64,000 bases of DNA from Stutzerimonas stutzeri TS44 (GTDB taxonomy: Bacteria > Pseudomonadota > Gammaproteobacteria > Pseudomonadales > Pseudomonadaceae). The stretch is from NCBI GenBank assembly GCA_000263395.1, contig AJXE01000019.1, forward strand, positions 1 to 64,000. Direction: 5' to 3'. The position numbers and the translations under genes are program-made. The notes beneath the pieces are model-generated. The model was not told the origin of the DNA. It saw nothing but the letters and a program-made list of their open reading frames with translations, and searched no databases. Positions 16,560-25,607 of the stretch are shown here, piece after piece. The stretch's first letter is position 1. Every line of letters begins with the position of its first letter.

Positions 16560-17429
16560 TCACGCAGTGAGACGGGTCAGCGCCTCGCGGTACTTGTCGG
16601 CGGTCTTGCGCGCGACCTCGGCAGGCAGCGCGGGTGCCGGCGGTTCCTTGTTCCAGCCGGTGGACTCCAGCCAGTCGCGTACGAACTGCTTGTCGAAGCT
16701 CGGCGGGTTGCTGCCTTCGGCGTAGCTGTCGGCTGGCCAGAAGCGGCTGGAGTCGGGCGTCAGTACCTCGTCCATCAGCGTCAGGGTGCCGTCCTCGTCG
16801 AGACCGAACTCGAACTTGGTATCGGCGATGATGATGCCGCGGGTGGCTGCGTATTCGACGGCGGCGCTGTAGAGCGCGATGGAAACGTCACGTACCCGGG
16901 CGGCCAGTTCCGCGCCGATGATGGCCTCGCATTGGGCGAAGGAGATGTTCTCGTCGTGATCGCCCACGGCCGCCTTGGTCGAGGGAGTGAAGATCGGCTG
17001 CGGCAGCTTGGCCGCCTCCTTGAGCCCGGCCGGCAGCTGGATGCCGCAGACGGTGCCGCTCTTCTGATATTCCTTCCAACCGGAGCCGGCGATATAGCCG
17101 CGCACGATCGCTTCCACCGCAACCGGCTGCAGGCGCTTGGCCACGACGGCACGGCCCTCCACCAGCGGCAGTTCGGCAGCCGGGACCACCTCCTCGACGC
17201 GGTCGCCGGTGAAGTGGTTGGGCACCAGGTCCTTGAGCTTGTCGAACCAGAAGTTGGAGATGGCGGTGAGGATCTTGCCCTTCTCGGGAATCGGCTCGGC
17301 GAGGATCACGTCGAATGCCGAGAGACGATCGGTGGCGACCATGAGCATGCGCTTGTCATCGATCGCGTAGAGATCGCGAACCTTGCCCGAATAGATCTTC
17401 TTCAGGCTCAGGGTGGTGGGAGTGGTCAT
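16560..17429 (-). CDS. purC: SAICAR synthetase, long class
   Basis: A 289-residue phosphoribosylaminoimidazole-succinocarboxamide synthase, purine synthesis step 7 (CAIR + aspartate + ATP). Motifs: [12 protein letters not shown] and [13 protein letters not shown] at the ATP site (residues 14-45), [17 protein letters not shown] near 105, [13 protein letters not shown] near 150, [12 protein letters not shown] near 205 and [12 protein letters not shown] near 227. These features and the length belong to the roughly 290-300 residue class (yeast Ade1, mycobacteria, some beta-proteobacteria). The usual Pseudomonas PurC, as I know it, is about 236 residues with a distinct start. The locus (downstream of dapA-bamC, beside tRNA-Ser) is nevertheless the purC locus of P. 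aeruginosa. Confidence 0.93.
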   Translation of the reverse strand: MTTPTTLSLKKIYSGKVRDLYAIDDKRMLMVATDRLSAFDVILAEPIPEKGKILTAISNFWFDKLKDLVPNHFTGDRVEEVVPAAELPLVEGRAVVAKRLQPVAVEAIVRGYIAGSGWKEYQKSGTVCGIQLPAGLKEAAKLPQPIFTPSTKAAVGDHDENISFAQCEAIIGAELAARVRDVSIALYSAAVEYAATRGIIIADTKFEFGLDEDGTLTLMDEVLTPDSSRFWPADSYAEGSNPPSFDKQFVRDWLESTGWNKEPPAPALPAEVARKTADKYREALTRLTA

Positions 17430-17459
17430 AGAAGAGATTCCGCTGTTGGCAGGTCGTCA

Positions 17460-17492
17460 AAACAAAACAGGCGAAACCGGGGTTTCGCCTAT
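17460..17492 (-). terminator. intrinsic terminator after bamC
   Basis: A perfect 10-bp stem AGGCGAAACC / GGTTTCGCCT (17469-17490 with a two-base loop), followed on the minus strand by TGTTTTGTTTTG. It lies between bamC and purC and would separate purC from the dapA-bamC transcript. Confidence 0.8.
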
Positions 17493-17519
17493 TGGGTTCG
17501 GTGCAGGGCTGCCGGTCCG

Positions 17520-18617
17520 TCAGCCCAGGTTGTCCTTGATCAGCGACAGCACGCGGCGCGCCACATCGGCCGGAGCCACGGCGTCGATGCCCTTGTCCAG
17601 GGTCACCAGCACCTTGTCGTCGGCACGGGTCAGGCGCAGCTGATAACGTTCGGCACGCGCGTCGATCTCGTCCTTGTCTTCTCCGCCGAACAGCCGGCCG
17701 AAGAAGCCCGGCTTTTCCTGCGGGTCCTTCGCGCCTTCGGCGAGGTTGACGTAGTAGACGCCCAGGCTACGATCCAGGTCGTCGACCCGCACATCGCCAG
17801 CCTGCAGCGCGCGACCGACACTTGACCAGGCGCGGTCGAAGTCGGTCTCCAGCTGCAGCACCGGAATGCCTGCACCGTCGTCGCTGAGGGTGACACGGCT
17901 CGGCGCATCGAAGTCGCGCTCGGCCAGCAGCGACACGGAGCCAGCCTGCTCGGCGCTGCTGGCCAGCTTGGCGTGCAGTTCGTCGAGCAGTACGCGATCG
18001 AGTTCAGGAGTGCTGGCGGTTTGCGGCCAGGCAATCTCCTCATTGCTGCCGAGCGGACGCTTCATGCTGAACACATAGACTTCGCTGGTGTTGCGCTGCA
18101 CCCCGGGCTCGACACGCACGCGCACCCGCGCTTCAGCGTCCTGCAGACCGAGATTGCGCGCGACCGCCTGATCGAGCTGGTCGCCACGCTGCCAGGCAGT
18201 GCTGAACTCGCCGGTCTGCGGCCGTTCGTCGGCGATGCCGAAGCCGTTGTCGACGAAGAACTGCCGCGTCGCCGCCCACACCTGCGCAGGCGCGCGCTGG
18301 GCGACCAGCCAGCGGGAGCCCTCGGAGCTCTGGATGCTGAAGTCGCTGACCTGGGCTGCCACCTGCAGACGCTGCGGCCGCGGCACTTCGTATTCGCCCG
18401 TGTGGGTGGAATCGGCGATCTGGTGAGGAATCGGCAGCAGCGGCTCGAGCGGACGGATATCGCCCTCGACCAGCACCTGCATCGGTGCGACCTGACGCGC
18501 CGAAAGATAATCGCTGCCGCGATCGCGGAAATAGCCGTCTTCGCCCCACAACCAGCCGCAGCCGCTGGTGGCAGAGATGATCAGGGCTAGGGTCGAGAGT
18601 CCGGCCAGTCGCTTCAT
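17520..18617 (-). CDS. bamC: outer-membrane assembly lipoprotein BamC
   Basis: A 365-residue lipoprotein of the BAM complex that inserts beta-barrels into the outer membrane. A signal peptide with lipobox ATSGC puts the lipidated Cys near residue 20. The N-terminal linker (DYLSARQVAPMQV, PLEPLLPIP) is the conserved BamD-binding segment. Two helix-grip domains follow, near 90-210 and 240-360. The ATG at 18617 follows an AAGGAA site; an upstream TTG is less likely. It starts 17 bases after dapA, the order seen across gammaproteobacteria. Confidence 0.92.
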   Translation of the reverse strand: MKRLAGLSTLALIISATSGCGWLWGEDGYFRDRGSDYLSARQVAPMQVLVEGDIRPLEPLLPIPHQIADSTHTGEYEVPRPQRLQVAAQVSDFSIQSSEGSRWLVAQRAPAQVWAATRQFFVDNGFGIADERPQTGEFSTAWQRGDQLDQAVARNLGLQDAEARVRVRVEPGVQRNTSEVYVFSMKRPLGSNEEIAWPQTASTPELDRVLLDELHAKLASSAEQAGSVSLLAERDFDAPSRVTLSDDGAGIPVLQLETDFDRAWSSVGRALQAGDVRVDDLDRSLGVYYVNLAEGAKDPQEKPGFFGRLFGGEDKDEIDARAERYQLRLTRADDKVLVTLDKGIDAVAPADVARRVLSLIKDNLG

Positions 18618-18634
18618 GCGTATTCCTTGGTTGT

Positions 18635-19513
18635 TCAAGCCAGCACGCCGGTCTGGCGCATGGCCTGGCGTAGCGGTTCCTGGTAGTTCGCACTCAGCCA
18701 GGTCAGCGGCAGGCGGATGCCATTGCCCATCAGGCCCATTTCATGCAGCGCCCACTTGACCGGAATCGGATTGGATTCGAGGAACAGCGCACGGTGCAAC
18801 GGCATCAGGCGCTCGTTGATGGCCCGCGCCGTCACCGCATCACCGGCCATCGCGGCGGCGCAGAGATCGCTCATGGCCCGCGGCGCGACGTTGGCAGTCA
18901 CCGAGATGTTGCCCTTGCCGCCCAGCAGCATCAGTTCGACGGCGCTGGGATCGTCGCCGGAATACACCAGGAAATCCTTGCCGACCCGATCCAGCACTTC
19001 CTGGCCGCGCTTGAGATCGCCGGTGGCTTCCTTGATGCCGATGATGTTCGCCACCCTGGACAAACGCTCGACCGTCTCCGGCAGCATGTCGCACACGGTG
19101 CGGCCCGGCACGTTGTAGAGAATCTGCGGAATCGCCACTGCTTCGGCGATGTGCTTGAAGTGCTGATACAAGCCTTCCTGGGTCGGCTTGTTGTAGTACG
19201 GCGTGACCAGCAGGCAGGCATCGGCACCGGCGGCGCGGGCGTTTTCCGTCAGCTCGACGGCCTCACTGGTGGAGTTGGCGCCAGTGCCGGCGATGACCGG
19301 AATGCGTCCGGCGACCTGGTCGACGACGCGACGGATCACTTCGATGTGTTCGGCCACGCTGAGGGTCGCCGATTCACCGGTCGTTCCGACGGCAACGATT
19401 GCATTCGTGCCTTCCTGCAAATGGAAGTCGACGAGTTTGCTCAGGCTATCCCAATCCAGACCACCCTGTGCGTCCATGGGGGTGACCAGCGCCACCATAC
19501 TGCCCGCAATCAT
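18635..19513 (-). CDS. dapA: 4-hydroxy-tetrahydrodipicolinate synthase
   Basis: A 292-residue TIM-barrel enzyme that condenses pyruvate with aspartate semialdehyde on the lysine/diaminopimelate pathway. The class-I aldolase signature is visible: GTTGESATL near residue 43, [14 protein letters not shown] near 106, YNVPGRT near 133 and the Schiff-base Lys in GIKEATGDL (about 161). The SGDD segment near 187 and GNISVTANV follow. The ATG at 19513 has AGGAG 8 bases upstream. It is the first gene of dapA-bamC. Confidence 0.97.
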   Translation of the reverse strand: MIAGSMVALVTPMDAQGGLDWDSLSKLVDFHLQEGTNAIVAVGTTGESATLSVAEHIEVIRRVVDQVAGRIPVIAGTGANSTSEAVELTENARAAGADACLLVTPYYNKPTQEGLYQHFKHIAEAVAIPQILYNVPGRTVCDMLPETVERLSRVANIIGIKEATGDLKRGQEVLDRVGKDFLVYSGDDPSAVELMLLGGKGNISVTANVAPRAMSDLCAAAMAGDAVTARAINERLMPLHRALFLESNPIPVKWALHEMGLMGNGIRLPLTWLSANYQEPLRQAMRQTGVLA

Positions 19514-19734
19514 GCAACCGCTCCTGCCGGAAAAATAGAGGCGTAATGGTACAAGGCTCCATTGCGCTTTGCGAGCACACCGCACGCTCCGAACGCAATG
19601 GCGCGACGCGCGCATACAGGCCGCTTTCCGCCCTGCAAACCGCACGACAGATTCCCACGCGCGGCGCTTTTCGCTAGTCTTATCCGTTTTCGGCTTGGCT
19701 GGCCGACCCGATTCATCACCGCCAGGAATGTTGC

Positions 19735-20295
19735 ATGTCCACCCCCCCAGTACCCCGCGAGCAGTTCCTCGTCATCAGCGCCCTGGGCGCCAGCCCCATG
19801 GAGCTCACCAATGTGCTCTGCCGGGCCAGCAACGAGAACCGTTGCGCCGTCGTCAGTACGCGGCTGACCCGCCACGGCGCCTGCAGCGCGCTGGTGCTGG
19901 AGATCACCGGCAGCTGGGATGCCCTCGCGCGCATGGAAACCGCCCTGCCCGGCCTGACCAAGAAGCACGGTTTCACCGCCAGCGTGGTGCGTAGCGAGCC
20001 TCTGGAAAGCCGCCCGCAGGCACTGCCGTACGTCGCCTACGTCAGCGCGGTGTACCGCCCGGACATTCTCAACGAGCTGTGCCAGTTCTTCATCGATCAC
20101 CGCGTGGAACTGGAAAATCTGACCTGCGACACCTATGAGGCACCGCAGACCGGCGGCACCATGCTCAATGCCACGCTGACCGTCACCCTTCCGGCCGGCA
20201 CCCAGATCAGCTGGCTGCGCGACCAGTTCCTCGACTTCGCCGATGCGTTGAATCTCGATGCGCTGATCGAACCGTGGCGCCCGCAGACCCCGTAA
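19735..20295 (+). CDS. gcvR: glycine cleavage system regulator GcvR (tandem ACT domains)
   Basis: A 186-residue protein of two ACT domains (about 10-85 and 95-175). It shows the GcvR-type opening [20 protein letters not shown], the [12 protein letters not shown] start of the second domain and [14 protein letters not shown]. In E. coli GcvR binds GcvA and blocks activation of the gcv operon. The gene is divergent from dapA and 13 bases before bcp. The dapA-gcvR-bcp order is the same in P. aeruginosa and E. coli. Confidence 0.88.
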   Translation: MSTPPVPREQFLVISALGASPMELTNVLCRASNENRCAVVSTRLTRHGACSALVLEITGSWDALARMETALPGLTKKHGFTASVVRSEPLESRPQALPYVAYVSAVYRPDILNELCQFFIDHRVELENLTCDTYEAPQTGGTMLNATLTVTLPAGTQISWLRDQFLDFADALNLDALIEPWRPQTP

Positions 20296-20308
20296 GGAGC
20301 ATCCCGAT

Positions 20309-20782
20309 ATGGCAGTCGAACTCGATCAACCCGTCGCGACCTTCCAGGCCCAGGCCACCAGCGGCCTGCAGGTCGATCTCGCCGCGCTGCAGGGCGAGCA
20401 GGTCGTGCTGTACTTCTATCCCAAGGACAACACGCCGGGCTGCACCAGCGAAGGGCAGGATTTTCGTGACCGCCATGCAGCCTTTAGCGCGGCCAACACG
20501 CGAGTGTTCGGCGTCTCGCGCGACAGTCTGAAGACTCACGAGAACTTCAAGAACAAGCAGGGCTTTCCCTTCGAGCTGATCAGCGACAAGGACGAGCAGC
20601 TCTGCCAGCTGTTCGACGTGATCAAGCTGAAGAAGCTCTACGGCAAGGAATACCTGGGCATCGATCGCAGCACCTTCCTGATCGATCGCAACGGCGTGCT
20701 GCGCCAGCAATGGCGCGGCGTGAAGGTTCCGGGACATGCCGAGGCGGTCCTGCAGGCCGCCCTGGCGCTGAACGACGCCTGA
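20309..20782 (+). CDS. bcp: thioredoxin-dependent peroxiredoxin Bcp
   Basis: A 157-residue peroxiredoxin of the Bcp/PrxQ class reducing hydrogen peroxide and organic peroxides. The peroxidatic Cys lies in YPKDNTPGCTSEGQDFRD near residue 46. The position five residues later, where many PrxQ proteins have the resolving Cys, is not Cys here, so recycling may follow the 1-Cys/atypical path. The catalytic Thr (NTPGC) and a later Arg are present, and STFLIDRNGVL near 125 is typical. It probably shares a transcript with gcvR. Confidence 0.93.
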   Translation: MAVELDQPVATFQAQATSGLQVDLAALQGEQVVLYFYPKDNTPGCTSEGQDFRDRHAAFSAANTRVFGVSRDSLKTHENFKNKQGFPFELISDKDEQLCQLFDVIKLKKLYGKEYLGIDRSTFLIDRNGVLRQQWRGVKVPGHAEAVLQAALALNDA

Positions 20783-20787
20783 ACCGC

Positions 20788-20814
20788 AAAGGGGCGGACA
20801 TAGCCGCCCCTGCG
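20788..20814. terminator. bidirectional hairpin between bcp and tusA-like gene
   Basis: A perfect 7-bp stem GGGGCGG / CCGCCCC with a six-base loop (20791-20810). On the minus strand CTTTGCGG follows; on the plus strand there is no T run. It sits between convergent genes, so it most likely ends the minus-strand gene. Confidence 0.55.
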
Positions 20815-20835
20815 CTGCAGACTGGGCGACCGCGC

Positions 20836-21087
20836 TCAGGCCTTGCGCAGCCAGTAGCGGTAGATCCCCTCCACCTCCTCCTCATGCAGCAAAGCATGCC
20901 CGGCCAGCTTGGCGAAACTGCGAAAATCCCGCTGCGAGCCCGGATCGCTGGCGATCACCTTCAGCACCGCGCCGCTGGGCAGGCGGTTGAGTTCCAGCTT
21001 GGCCTTGAGCAACGGCATCGGGCAGGCAAGCCCGATCGCGTCCAGCTCGGCGTCGAAAGCGAGGGTCGGATCGTTCGCCTCGGTCAT
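20836..21087 (-). CDS. TusA/SirA family sulfur-carrier protein
   Basis: An 83-residue member of the TusA family. The functional Cys sits in the family motif GLACPMPLLKAKL (CPxP, near residue 22), and DPGSQRDFRSFAKLAGH follows. It corresponds by position to P. aeruginosa PA1006, a TusA-like protein known to affect molybdenum homeostasis and nitrate respiration. A link to molybdenum cofactor would suit the xanthine dehydrogenase in this window, but that is inference. It is divergent from the bepA-like gene. Confidence 0.9.
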   Translation of the reverse strand: MTEANDPTLAFDAELDAIGLACPMPLLKAKLELNRLPSGAVLKVIASDPGSQRDFRSFAKLAGHALLHEEEVEGIYRYWLRKA

Positions 21088-21194
21088 GGTCCTGCCTCCG
21101 CAAAAGGAGCGCAGGATACCGGGCGCGGACGCCCTCTGGCCAGCCGCCCGAACACAAGGCTACAGTAGCGCTCCACTACCATGAGCCCGCCTGG

Positions 21195-22625
21195 ATGAAC
21201 CTGCTGCGCCCAACCCTGCTGACGCTCGCCTGCCTGCTTGCCGCCCCGCTACCCGCCAGCGAACTGCCGTCGCTGGGCGATGCCAGTTCGAGTATCGTTT
21301 CGCCGGAGCAGGAGCATCTGCTGGGGCGCGCCTGGCTCAGTCTGCTGCGCGGACAGGTCCGTCAGCTATCCGATCCGCTGCTCAAGGACTATGTGGAACG
21401 CAGCGTCTATCGCCTGGCCGAAACCAGCCAACTGGAGGATCGCCGCCTCGAGTTCGTCCTGCTCGAGAGCCCGCAGCTCAACGCCTTCGCCGCACCGGGC
21501 GGAATCATCGGCGTCAACGGAGGCCTGTTTATTCACGCGCAGACCGAGGCCGAGTACGCCTCGGTGATGGCGCACGAACTGGCGCACCTGTCGCAGCGAC
21601 ACTTCGCCCGCGGCCTGGAAGCGCAGCAACGCATGCAGATACCGATGATGGCCGCCATGCTCGCCGGCGTGGTGGCCGCCGCAGCCGGCGCGGGCGATGC
21701 CGGCATCGCCGCGATCGTTTCGAGCCAGGCGGCGGCGATCCAGGCGCAGCGCCGCTTCTCGCGACAGAACGAGCAGGAAGCAGACCGCATCGGCATCCTC
21801 AACCTCGAGAAGGCCGGCTACGATCCACGCGCCATGCCGCAGATGTTCGCCCGCCTGATGCGCCAGTATCGCTATGACCAGAAACCGCCAGAGTTCCTGC
21901 TGACGCACCCGGTTACCGAGTCGCGCATCGCCGACACCACCAACCGCGCCGAACAGCTCGCCAACGGCGGCATCGAGAACAGTCTGCGCTACCAGCTGAT
22001 CCGCGCCCGCACGCAGTTGCGCTTCGAAACCACACCCGGCCTCGGCGCCAAACGCTTCCGCGCACAGCTCAACGAGAACCCAGACCTCGATGCCGCGCGT
22101 TACGGCCTGGCGCTGGCGCAGATCAAAGGCGGGCAACTGGAGGAGGCGCGCAGCACCCTCGCGCCGCTGCTGGACAAGGCACCCGACGAACTGATCTACA
22201 ACCTCGCCCAGATCGAACTGGAGATCACCGCCAATCGATTGCCGCAGGCCGAGCAATACCTGCAGCGCATGCTGCGCCAGTACCCGGGCAGCTACCCGTT
22301 GCACCAGACACGCATCGATCTGCTGATCAAGCAGGGACAGACCACCCAGGCCGCCAGGGAACTCGATCAGCTGGCTGCACAACGCAGCGCCGATCCGGAC
22401 ATCTGGTATCAGGTCGCCGAGATTCGCGGGCTCACGGGCAATATCGTTGGCGTCCACGAAGCCCGCGCCGAGTATTTCGCACTGGTTGGCGATTACGATC
22501 AGGCCATCGAGCAGCTGGATTTCGCCAAGCGACGCTCCAGCAATTTCCAGCTCGCATCGCGCATCGATGCCCGCCAGCAGCGGCTGATGGCAGAAAAACG
22601 CATGGTCGAGGATATGCTGCGCTGA
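21195..22625 (+). CDS. bepA: M48 family metalloprotease with TPR domain (BepA-like)
   Basis: A 476-residue periplasmic protease/chaperone. A Sec signal peptide (about 1-22) is followed by the M48 domain with the zinc motif HELAHLSQRH near residue 122 and a third ligand Glu in NEQEADRIGI near 195. A helical TPR region covers about 270-470. BepA (YfgC) in E. coli degrades stalled LptD and helps outer-membrane assembly. Length and domain order fit. The convergent neighbour is nadA. Confidence 0.92.
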   Translation: MNLLRPTLLTLACLLAAPLPASELPSLGDASSSIVSPEQEHLLGRAWLSLLRGQVRQLSDPLLKDYVERSVYRLAETSQLEDRRLEFVLLESPQLNAFAAPGGIIGVNGGLFIHAQTEAEYASVMAHELAHLSQRHFARGLEAQQRMQIPMMAAMLAGVVAAAAGAGDAGIAAIVSSQAAAIQAQRRFSRQNEQEADRIGILNLEKAGYDPRAMPQMFARLMRQYRYDQKPPEFLLTHPVTESRIADTTNRAEQLANGGIENSLRYQLIRARTQLRFETTPGLGAKRFRAQLNENPDLDAARYGLALAQIKGGQLEEARSTLAPLLDKAPDELIYNLAQIELEITANRLPQAEQYLQRMLRQYPGSYPLHQTRIDLLIKQGQTTQAARELDQLAAQRSADPDIWYQVAEIRGLTGNIVGVHEARAEYFALVGDYDQAIEQLDFAKRRSSNFQLASRIDARQQRLMAEKRMVEDMLR

Positions 22626-22710
22626 GCGCAGTACCGGGGCGCATTCATCCGCCTGGACGAATACGCCGCCTTTACCTGAATCGCTCTCGAATCGCCGCTG
22701 CGGCGGTCGG

Positions 22711-23769
22711 TCAGGCGTTACCGGCCTGACGCAGGCGCGCGGCCTGGGTGAAGTCGAGCATGCGCTTGAGCGGCTTGACCGCGCGCGGAATCAGCGCCGG
22801 GTCGACGCGAATCTCGTTGCTGCCCCGGCGCAGGCAGTCCAGCGTGCGCTCAAGGGTATTCATCGCCATCCACGGACAATGCGCGCAGCTGCGACAGGCG
22901 GCGCCCTGGCCGGCGGTGGGCGCCTCGATGAAGGTCTTGTCGGGGCACAACTGCTGCATCTTGTAGAAGATGCCGCGGTCGGTCGCGACGATAAACGACG
23001 TGTTCGGCAGCGTCTGCGCCGCCTTGATCAGCTGGCTGGTGGAGCCGACGGCATCAGCCAGCTCGATCACCGACTCCGGCGACTCCGGATGCACGAGAAT
23101 CGCCGCATCCGGGTACAGCGCCTTCATGTCCGCCAGCTGGCGGGCCTTGAATTCCTCGTGAACGATGCAGGCGCCATCCCACAGCAGCATGTCCGCACCG
23201 GTTTCACGCTGCACGTAGCTCCCCAGGTGCTTGTCCGGTGCCCAAATGATCTTCTCGCCGTTATCCATCAGGCTTTCGACGATTTCCAGCGCGCAGCTGG
23301 ACGTCACCACCCAGTCAGCACGCGCCTTGACCGCCGCCGACGTGTTGGCATAGACCACCACGGTACGCTCGGGATGCTGATCGCAGAAGGTGGCAAACTC
23401 CTCGACCGGGCAGCCCAGGTCGAGCGAGCAGGTCGCATCCAGCGTCGGCATCAGCACGCGCTTCTCCGGGTTGAGGATCTTCGCCGTCTCCCCCATGAAC
23501 TTCACCCCCGCGACCACCACGGTCTGCGCCGGATGCTCGTTGCCGAAGCGCGCCATTTCCAGCGAATCGGAAACACAGCCACCGGTCTCCTCGGCCAGCG
23601 CCTGGATAACCGGATCGGTGTAGTAGTGCGCAACCAGGACCGCATTCTGCTTCTTCAGCTCGGCGGCGATCTCGCTGCGCAGTTGCGCCTCCTGCTCGGG
23701 CGTCAGCGGCTTGGGCTGCTTGGCCGCGAGGTGAGCCTGCACAAGAATGCGTTCGGGTATTTGCGTCAT
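22711..23769 (-). CDS. nadA: quinolinate synthase
   Basis: A 352-residue [4Fe-4S] enzyme that condenses iminoaspartate with dihydroxyacetone phosphate to quinolinate in de novo NAD synthesis. Seen: [19 protein letters not shown] near residue 48, [16 protein letters not shown] with the first cluster Cys near 118, [10 protein letters not shown] near 205, and [16 protein letters not shown] near 300 with the last ligand. The ATG at 23769 gives the usual length; upstream in-frame starts would add residues not found in the family. Confidence 0.97.
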   Translation of the reverse strand: MTQIPERILVQAHLAAKQPKPLTPEQEAQLRSEIAAELKKQNAVLVAHYYTDPVIQALAEETGGCVSDSLEMARFGNEHPAQTVVVAGVKFMGETAKILNPEKRVLMPTLDATCSLDLGCPVEEFATFCDQHPERTVVVYANTSAAVKARADWVVTSSCALEIVESLMDNGEKIIWAPDKHLGSYVQRETGADMLLWDGACIVHEEFKARQLADMKALYPDAAILVHPESPESVIELADAVGSTSQLIKAAQTLPNTSFIVATDRGIFYKMQQLCPDKTFIEAPTAGQGAACRSCAHCPWMAMNTLERTLDCLRRGSNEIRVDPALIPRAVKPLKRMLDFTQAARLRQAGNA

Positions 23770-23925
23770 GTTGCGGTCCTGCATGCACATCAATGCGTGA
23801 GGCGTCGAGTATACCCGGGCATCGTGCGGATTCGGCAGCGGATGCAGCCAAAGTGCCGGGGCGAGTGGATACAGCCCGCTGCGCACGCCTGATCGCCCCG
23901 CAAGGACAATCGACTTATGCAGAAA

Positions 23926-23962
23926 CGAAAAAGCCGGATGACCTTTGCGGCCTCCGGCTTCT
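23926..23962 (-). terminator. intrinsic terminator of tRNA-Lys
   Basis: On the minus strand an AAGCCGGA / TCCGGCTT stem with a GC-rich loop is followed by TTTTCGTTTC. It lies about 22 bases after the tRNA 3' end. Confidence 0.8.
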
Positions 23963-23982
23963 CGGTTCTCTCGGGGAGAATA

Positions 23983-24058
23983 TGGTGGGTCGTGTAGGAT
24001 TCGAACCTACGACCAATTGGTTAAAAGCCAACTGCTCTACCAACTGAGCTAACGACCC
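23983..24058 (-). tRNA. lysT: tRNA-Lys (anticodon TTT)
   Basis: A 76-base tRNA with encoded CCA. The acceptor stem is GGGTCGT/ACGACCC, D arm AGCTCAGTTGGTAGAGC, anticodon arm TTGGC-TTTTAAC-CAATT with anticodon TTT, and T arm TAGG TTCGAAT CCTA. It lies between queC and nadA. The equivalent P. aeruginosa tRNA-Lys next to queC is a known integration site for pKLC102/PAPI-type elements; here nothing is inserted. The symbol is by analogy. Confidence 0.97.
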
Positions 24059-24116
24059 GATGCGGGCGCATGATACTGATTTGATTGATGAAATCAACGA
24101 TTTTTTTATTTTTTCT

Positions 24117-24791
24117 TCATTGGTAGCGTGTCGGGTCGGCGATTCCGGCCTCGGCAAATCCCGCGGCGCGCAGGCGGCAGCTGTCGCACTTGCCACAGGC
24201 GCGCCCGTCGTCATCGGCCTGATAGCAGGACACGGTCATCGCGTAATCCACCCCCAGGCGCCCCCCTTCCCGCACGATCTGCGCCTTGCTCAACTGCTGC
24301 AACGGTGCCCGAATATGGAAGCCCTGCCCCTCGACGCCGGCCTTGGTCGCGAGATTGGCCAGGCGCTCGAAGGCCTCGACGAACTCCGGTCGGCAGTCCG
24401 GATAACCGGAATAATCGATGGCATTGACGCCGATGAAGATGTCACGGGCATCCAGCACTTCGGCCCAGCCGAGCGCCAGCGAAAGGAAGACGGTATTGCG
24501 CGCCGGCACGTAGGTGACCGGAATCCCCTCGCCGGGCGTCTCGGGCACCCCGATGCGGCTGTCGGTGAGCGCCGAACCGCCGATGCCATCGAGCGTCAGC
24601 CCGATGACCTTGTGCTCGACCACGCCGAGCTGCCGGGCGACGCGCTCGGCCGCCTGCAGCTCGGCGCGATGGCGCTGCCCATAATCGAAGCTCATGGTGT
24701 AACAGCTGTAGCCCTGGTCGCGGGCGATCGCCACGACCGTCGCCGAATCGAGACCACCCGATAGCAGAATGACCGCTTTCTTCTCGCTCAT
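24117..24791 (-). CDS. queC: 7-cyano-7-deazaguanine (preQ0) synthase
   Basis: A 224-residue ATP-dependent enzyme converting carboxy-deazaguanine to preQ0 in queuosine synthesis. The PP-loop [11 protein letters not shown] (residues 9-19), [11 protein letters not shown] (34-44), [14 protein letters not shown] near 95 and the zinc site [10 protein letters not shown] near 200 are all present. It lies 55 bases after queE on the same strand. Confidence 0.97.
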   Translation of the reverse strand: MSEKKAVILLSGGLDSATVVAIARDQGYSCYTMSFDYGQRHRAELQAAERVARQLGVVEHKVIGLTLDGIGGSALTDSRIGVPETPGEGIPVTYVPARNTVFLSLALGWAEVLDARDIFIGVNAIDYSGYPDCRPEFVEAFERLANLATKAGVEGQGFHIRAPLQQLSKAQIVREGGRLGVDYAMTVSCYQADDDGRACGKCDSCRLRAAGFAEAGIADPTRYQ

Positions 24792-24846
24792 GCCTACCTC
24801 TCAAACGATTGTCGATTGCCGGCCACCGCGGGCCGCAACGCCGGGC

Positions 24847-25494
24847 TCAATGTCCGGGCGCGTCGTTCCAGATGATCTTGTGCAACTGCAGCTGCAGGCG
24901 TACCGGCAGATTGTCGCTGACGATCCAGTCCGCCAGCGCACGCACATCGACCTGGCCATGACTGGGCGAGAACAGCACTTCGCCCGCACGCTGCTCCAGC
25001 CGGTACTCGATCAGCTTCGACACCGCCCAGTCGTAGTCCTCGCGCGAGCAGATGACGAACTTCACCTGATCGCTGGGAGTAAGCAGCGCGATGTTCTCGT
25101 AGCGATTGCGCCCGACCTCGGCGGAGCCTGGCGTCTTCAGGTCGAGCACACGGCTCACCCGCTCGTCGACGCCGGCGATGTCCAGCGCTCCGCTGGTTTC
25201 CAGCGACACGGCGTAACCGACATCGCACAGCCGCTGCAGCAGCGGCAGGCAATTGGGCTGCGCCAGCGGTTCGCCACCGGTGACGCAGACATAACGCGGC
25301 GAGTAGGCGGCAACACGTTCGAGGATGGCCTCGAGCGTCATCAGCTCGCCACCGTTGAAGGCGTACGCGGTATCGCAGTACTGGCAGCGCAGGGGACAGC
25401 CGGTCAGGCGAACGAACACCGTGGGTAAGCCACTGGTGCGCGTCTCCCCCTGTAGCGAGTAGAAAATCTCGGTAATTCGCAGGGTCTGGTGCAT
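24847..25494 (-). CDS. queE: 7-carboxy-7-deazaguanine synthase (radical SAM)
   Basis: A 215-residue radical-SAM enzyme making the deazaguanine core. The cluster motif is GCPLRCQYCDTAYAF (CxxxCxxC) near residue 35, preceded by EIFYSLQGET. VTGGEPLAQP near 75 and the ETSGA segment near 105 follow. The ATG at 25494 gives the usual length; an upstream in-frame ATG at 25527 is possible. queE is downstream of cpoB, separated by the terminator near 25580, so it may have its own promoter. Confidence 0.96.
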   Translation of the reverse strand: MHQTLRITEIFYSLQGETRTSGLPTVFVRLTGCPLRCQYCDTAYAFNGGELMTLEAILERVAAYSPRYVCVTGGEPLAQPNCLPLLQRLCDVGYAVSLETSGALDIAGVDERVSRVLDLKTPGSAEVGRNRYENIALLTPSDQVKFVICSREDYDWAVSKLIEYRLEQRAGEVLFSPSHGQVDVRALADWIVSDNLPVRLQLQLHKIIWNDAPGH

Positions 25495-25566
25495 ATCAGC
25501 CACGGGCGTGACGGCTAAACAGGCCATCCGCCTCCGTTGCAGGAAAAGGGGGCGCCGATTCTAACG

Positions 25567-25594
25567 AAAAAACCCGCCTTGTGGGCGGGTTTCG
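25567..25594 (-). terminator. intrinsic terminator after cpoB
   Basis: A perfect 9-bp stem AAACCCGCC / GGCGGGTTT (25570-25592), followed on the minus strand by TTTCGTT. It ends the tol-pal-cpoB transcript before queE. Confidence 0.85.
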
Positions 25595-25607
25595 ACTGAT
25601 CGGCGAC

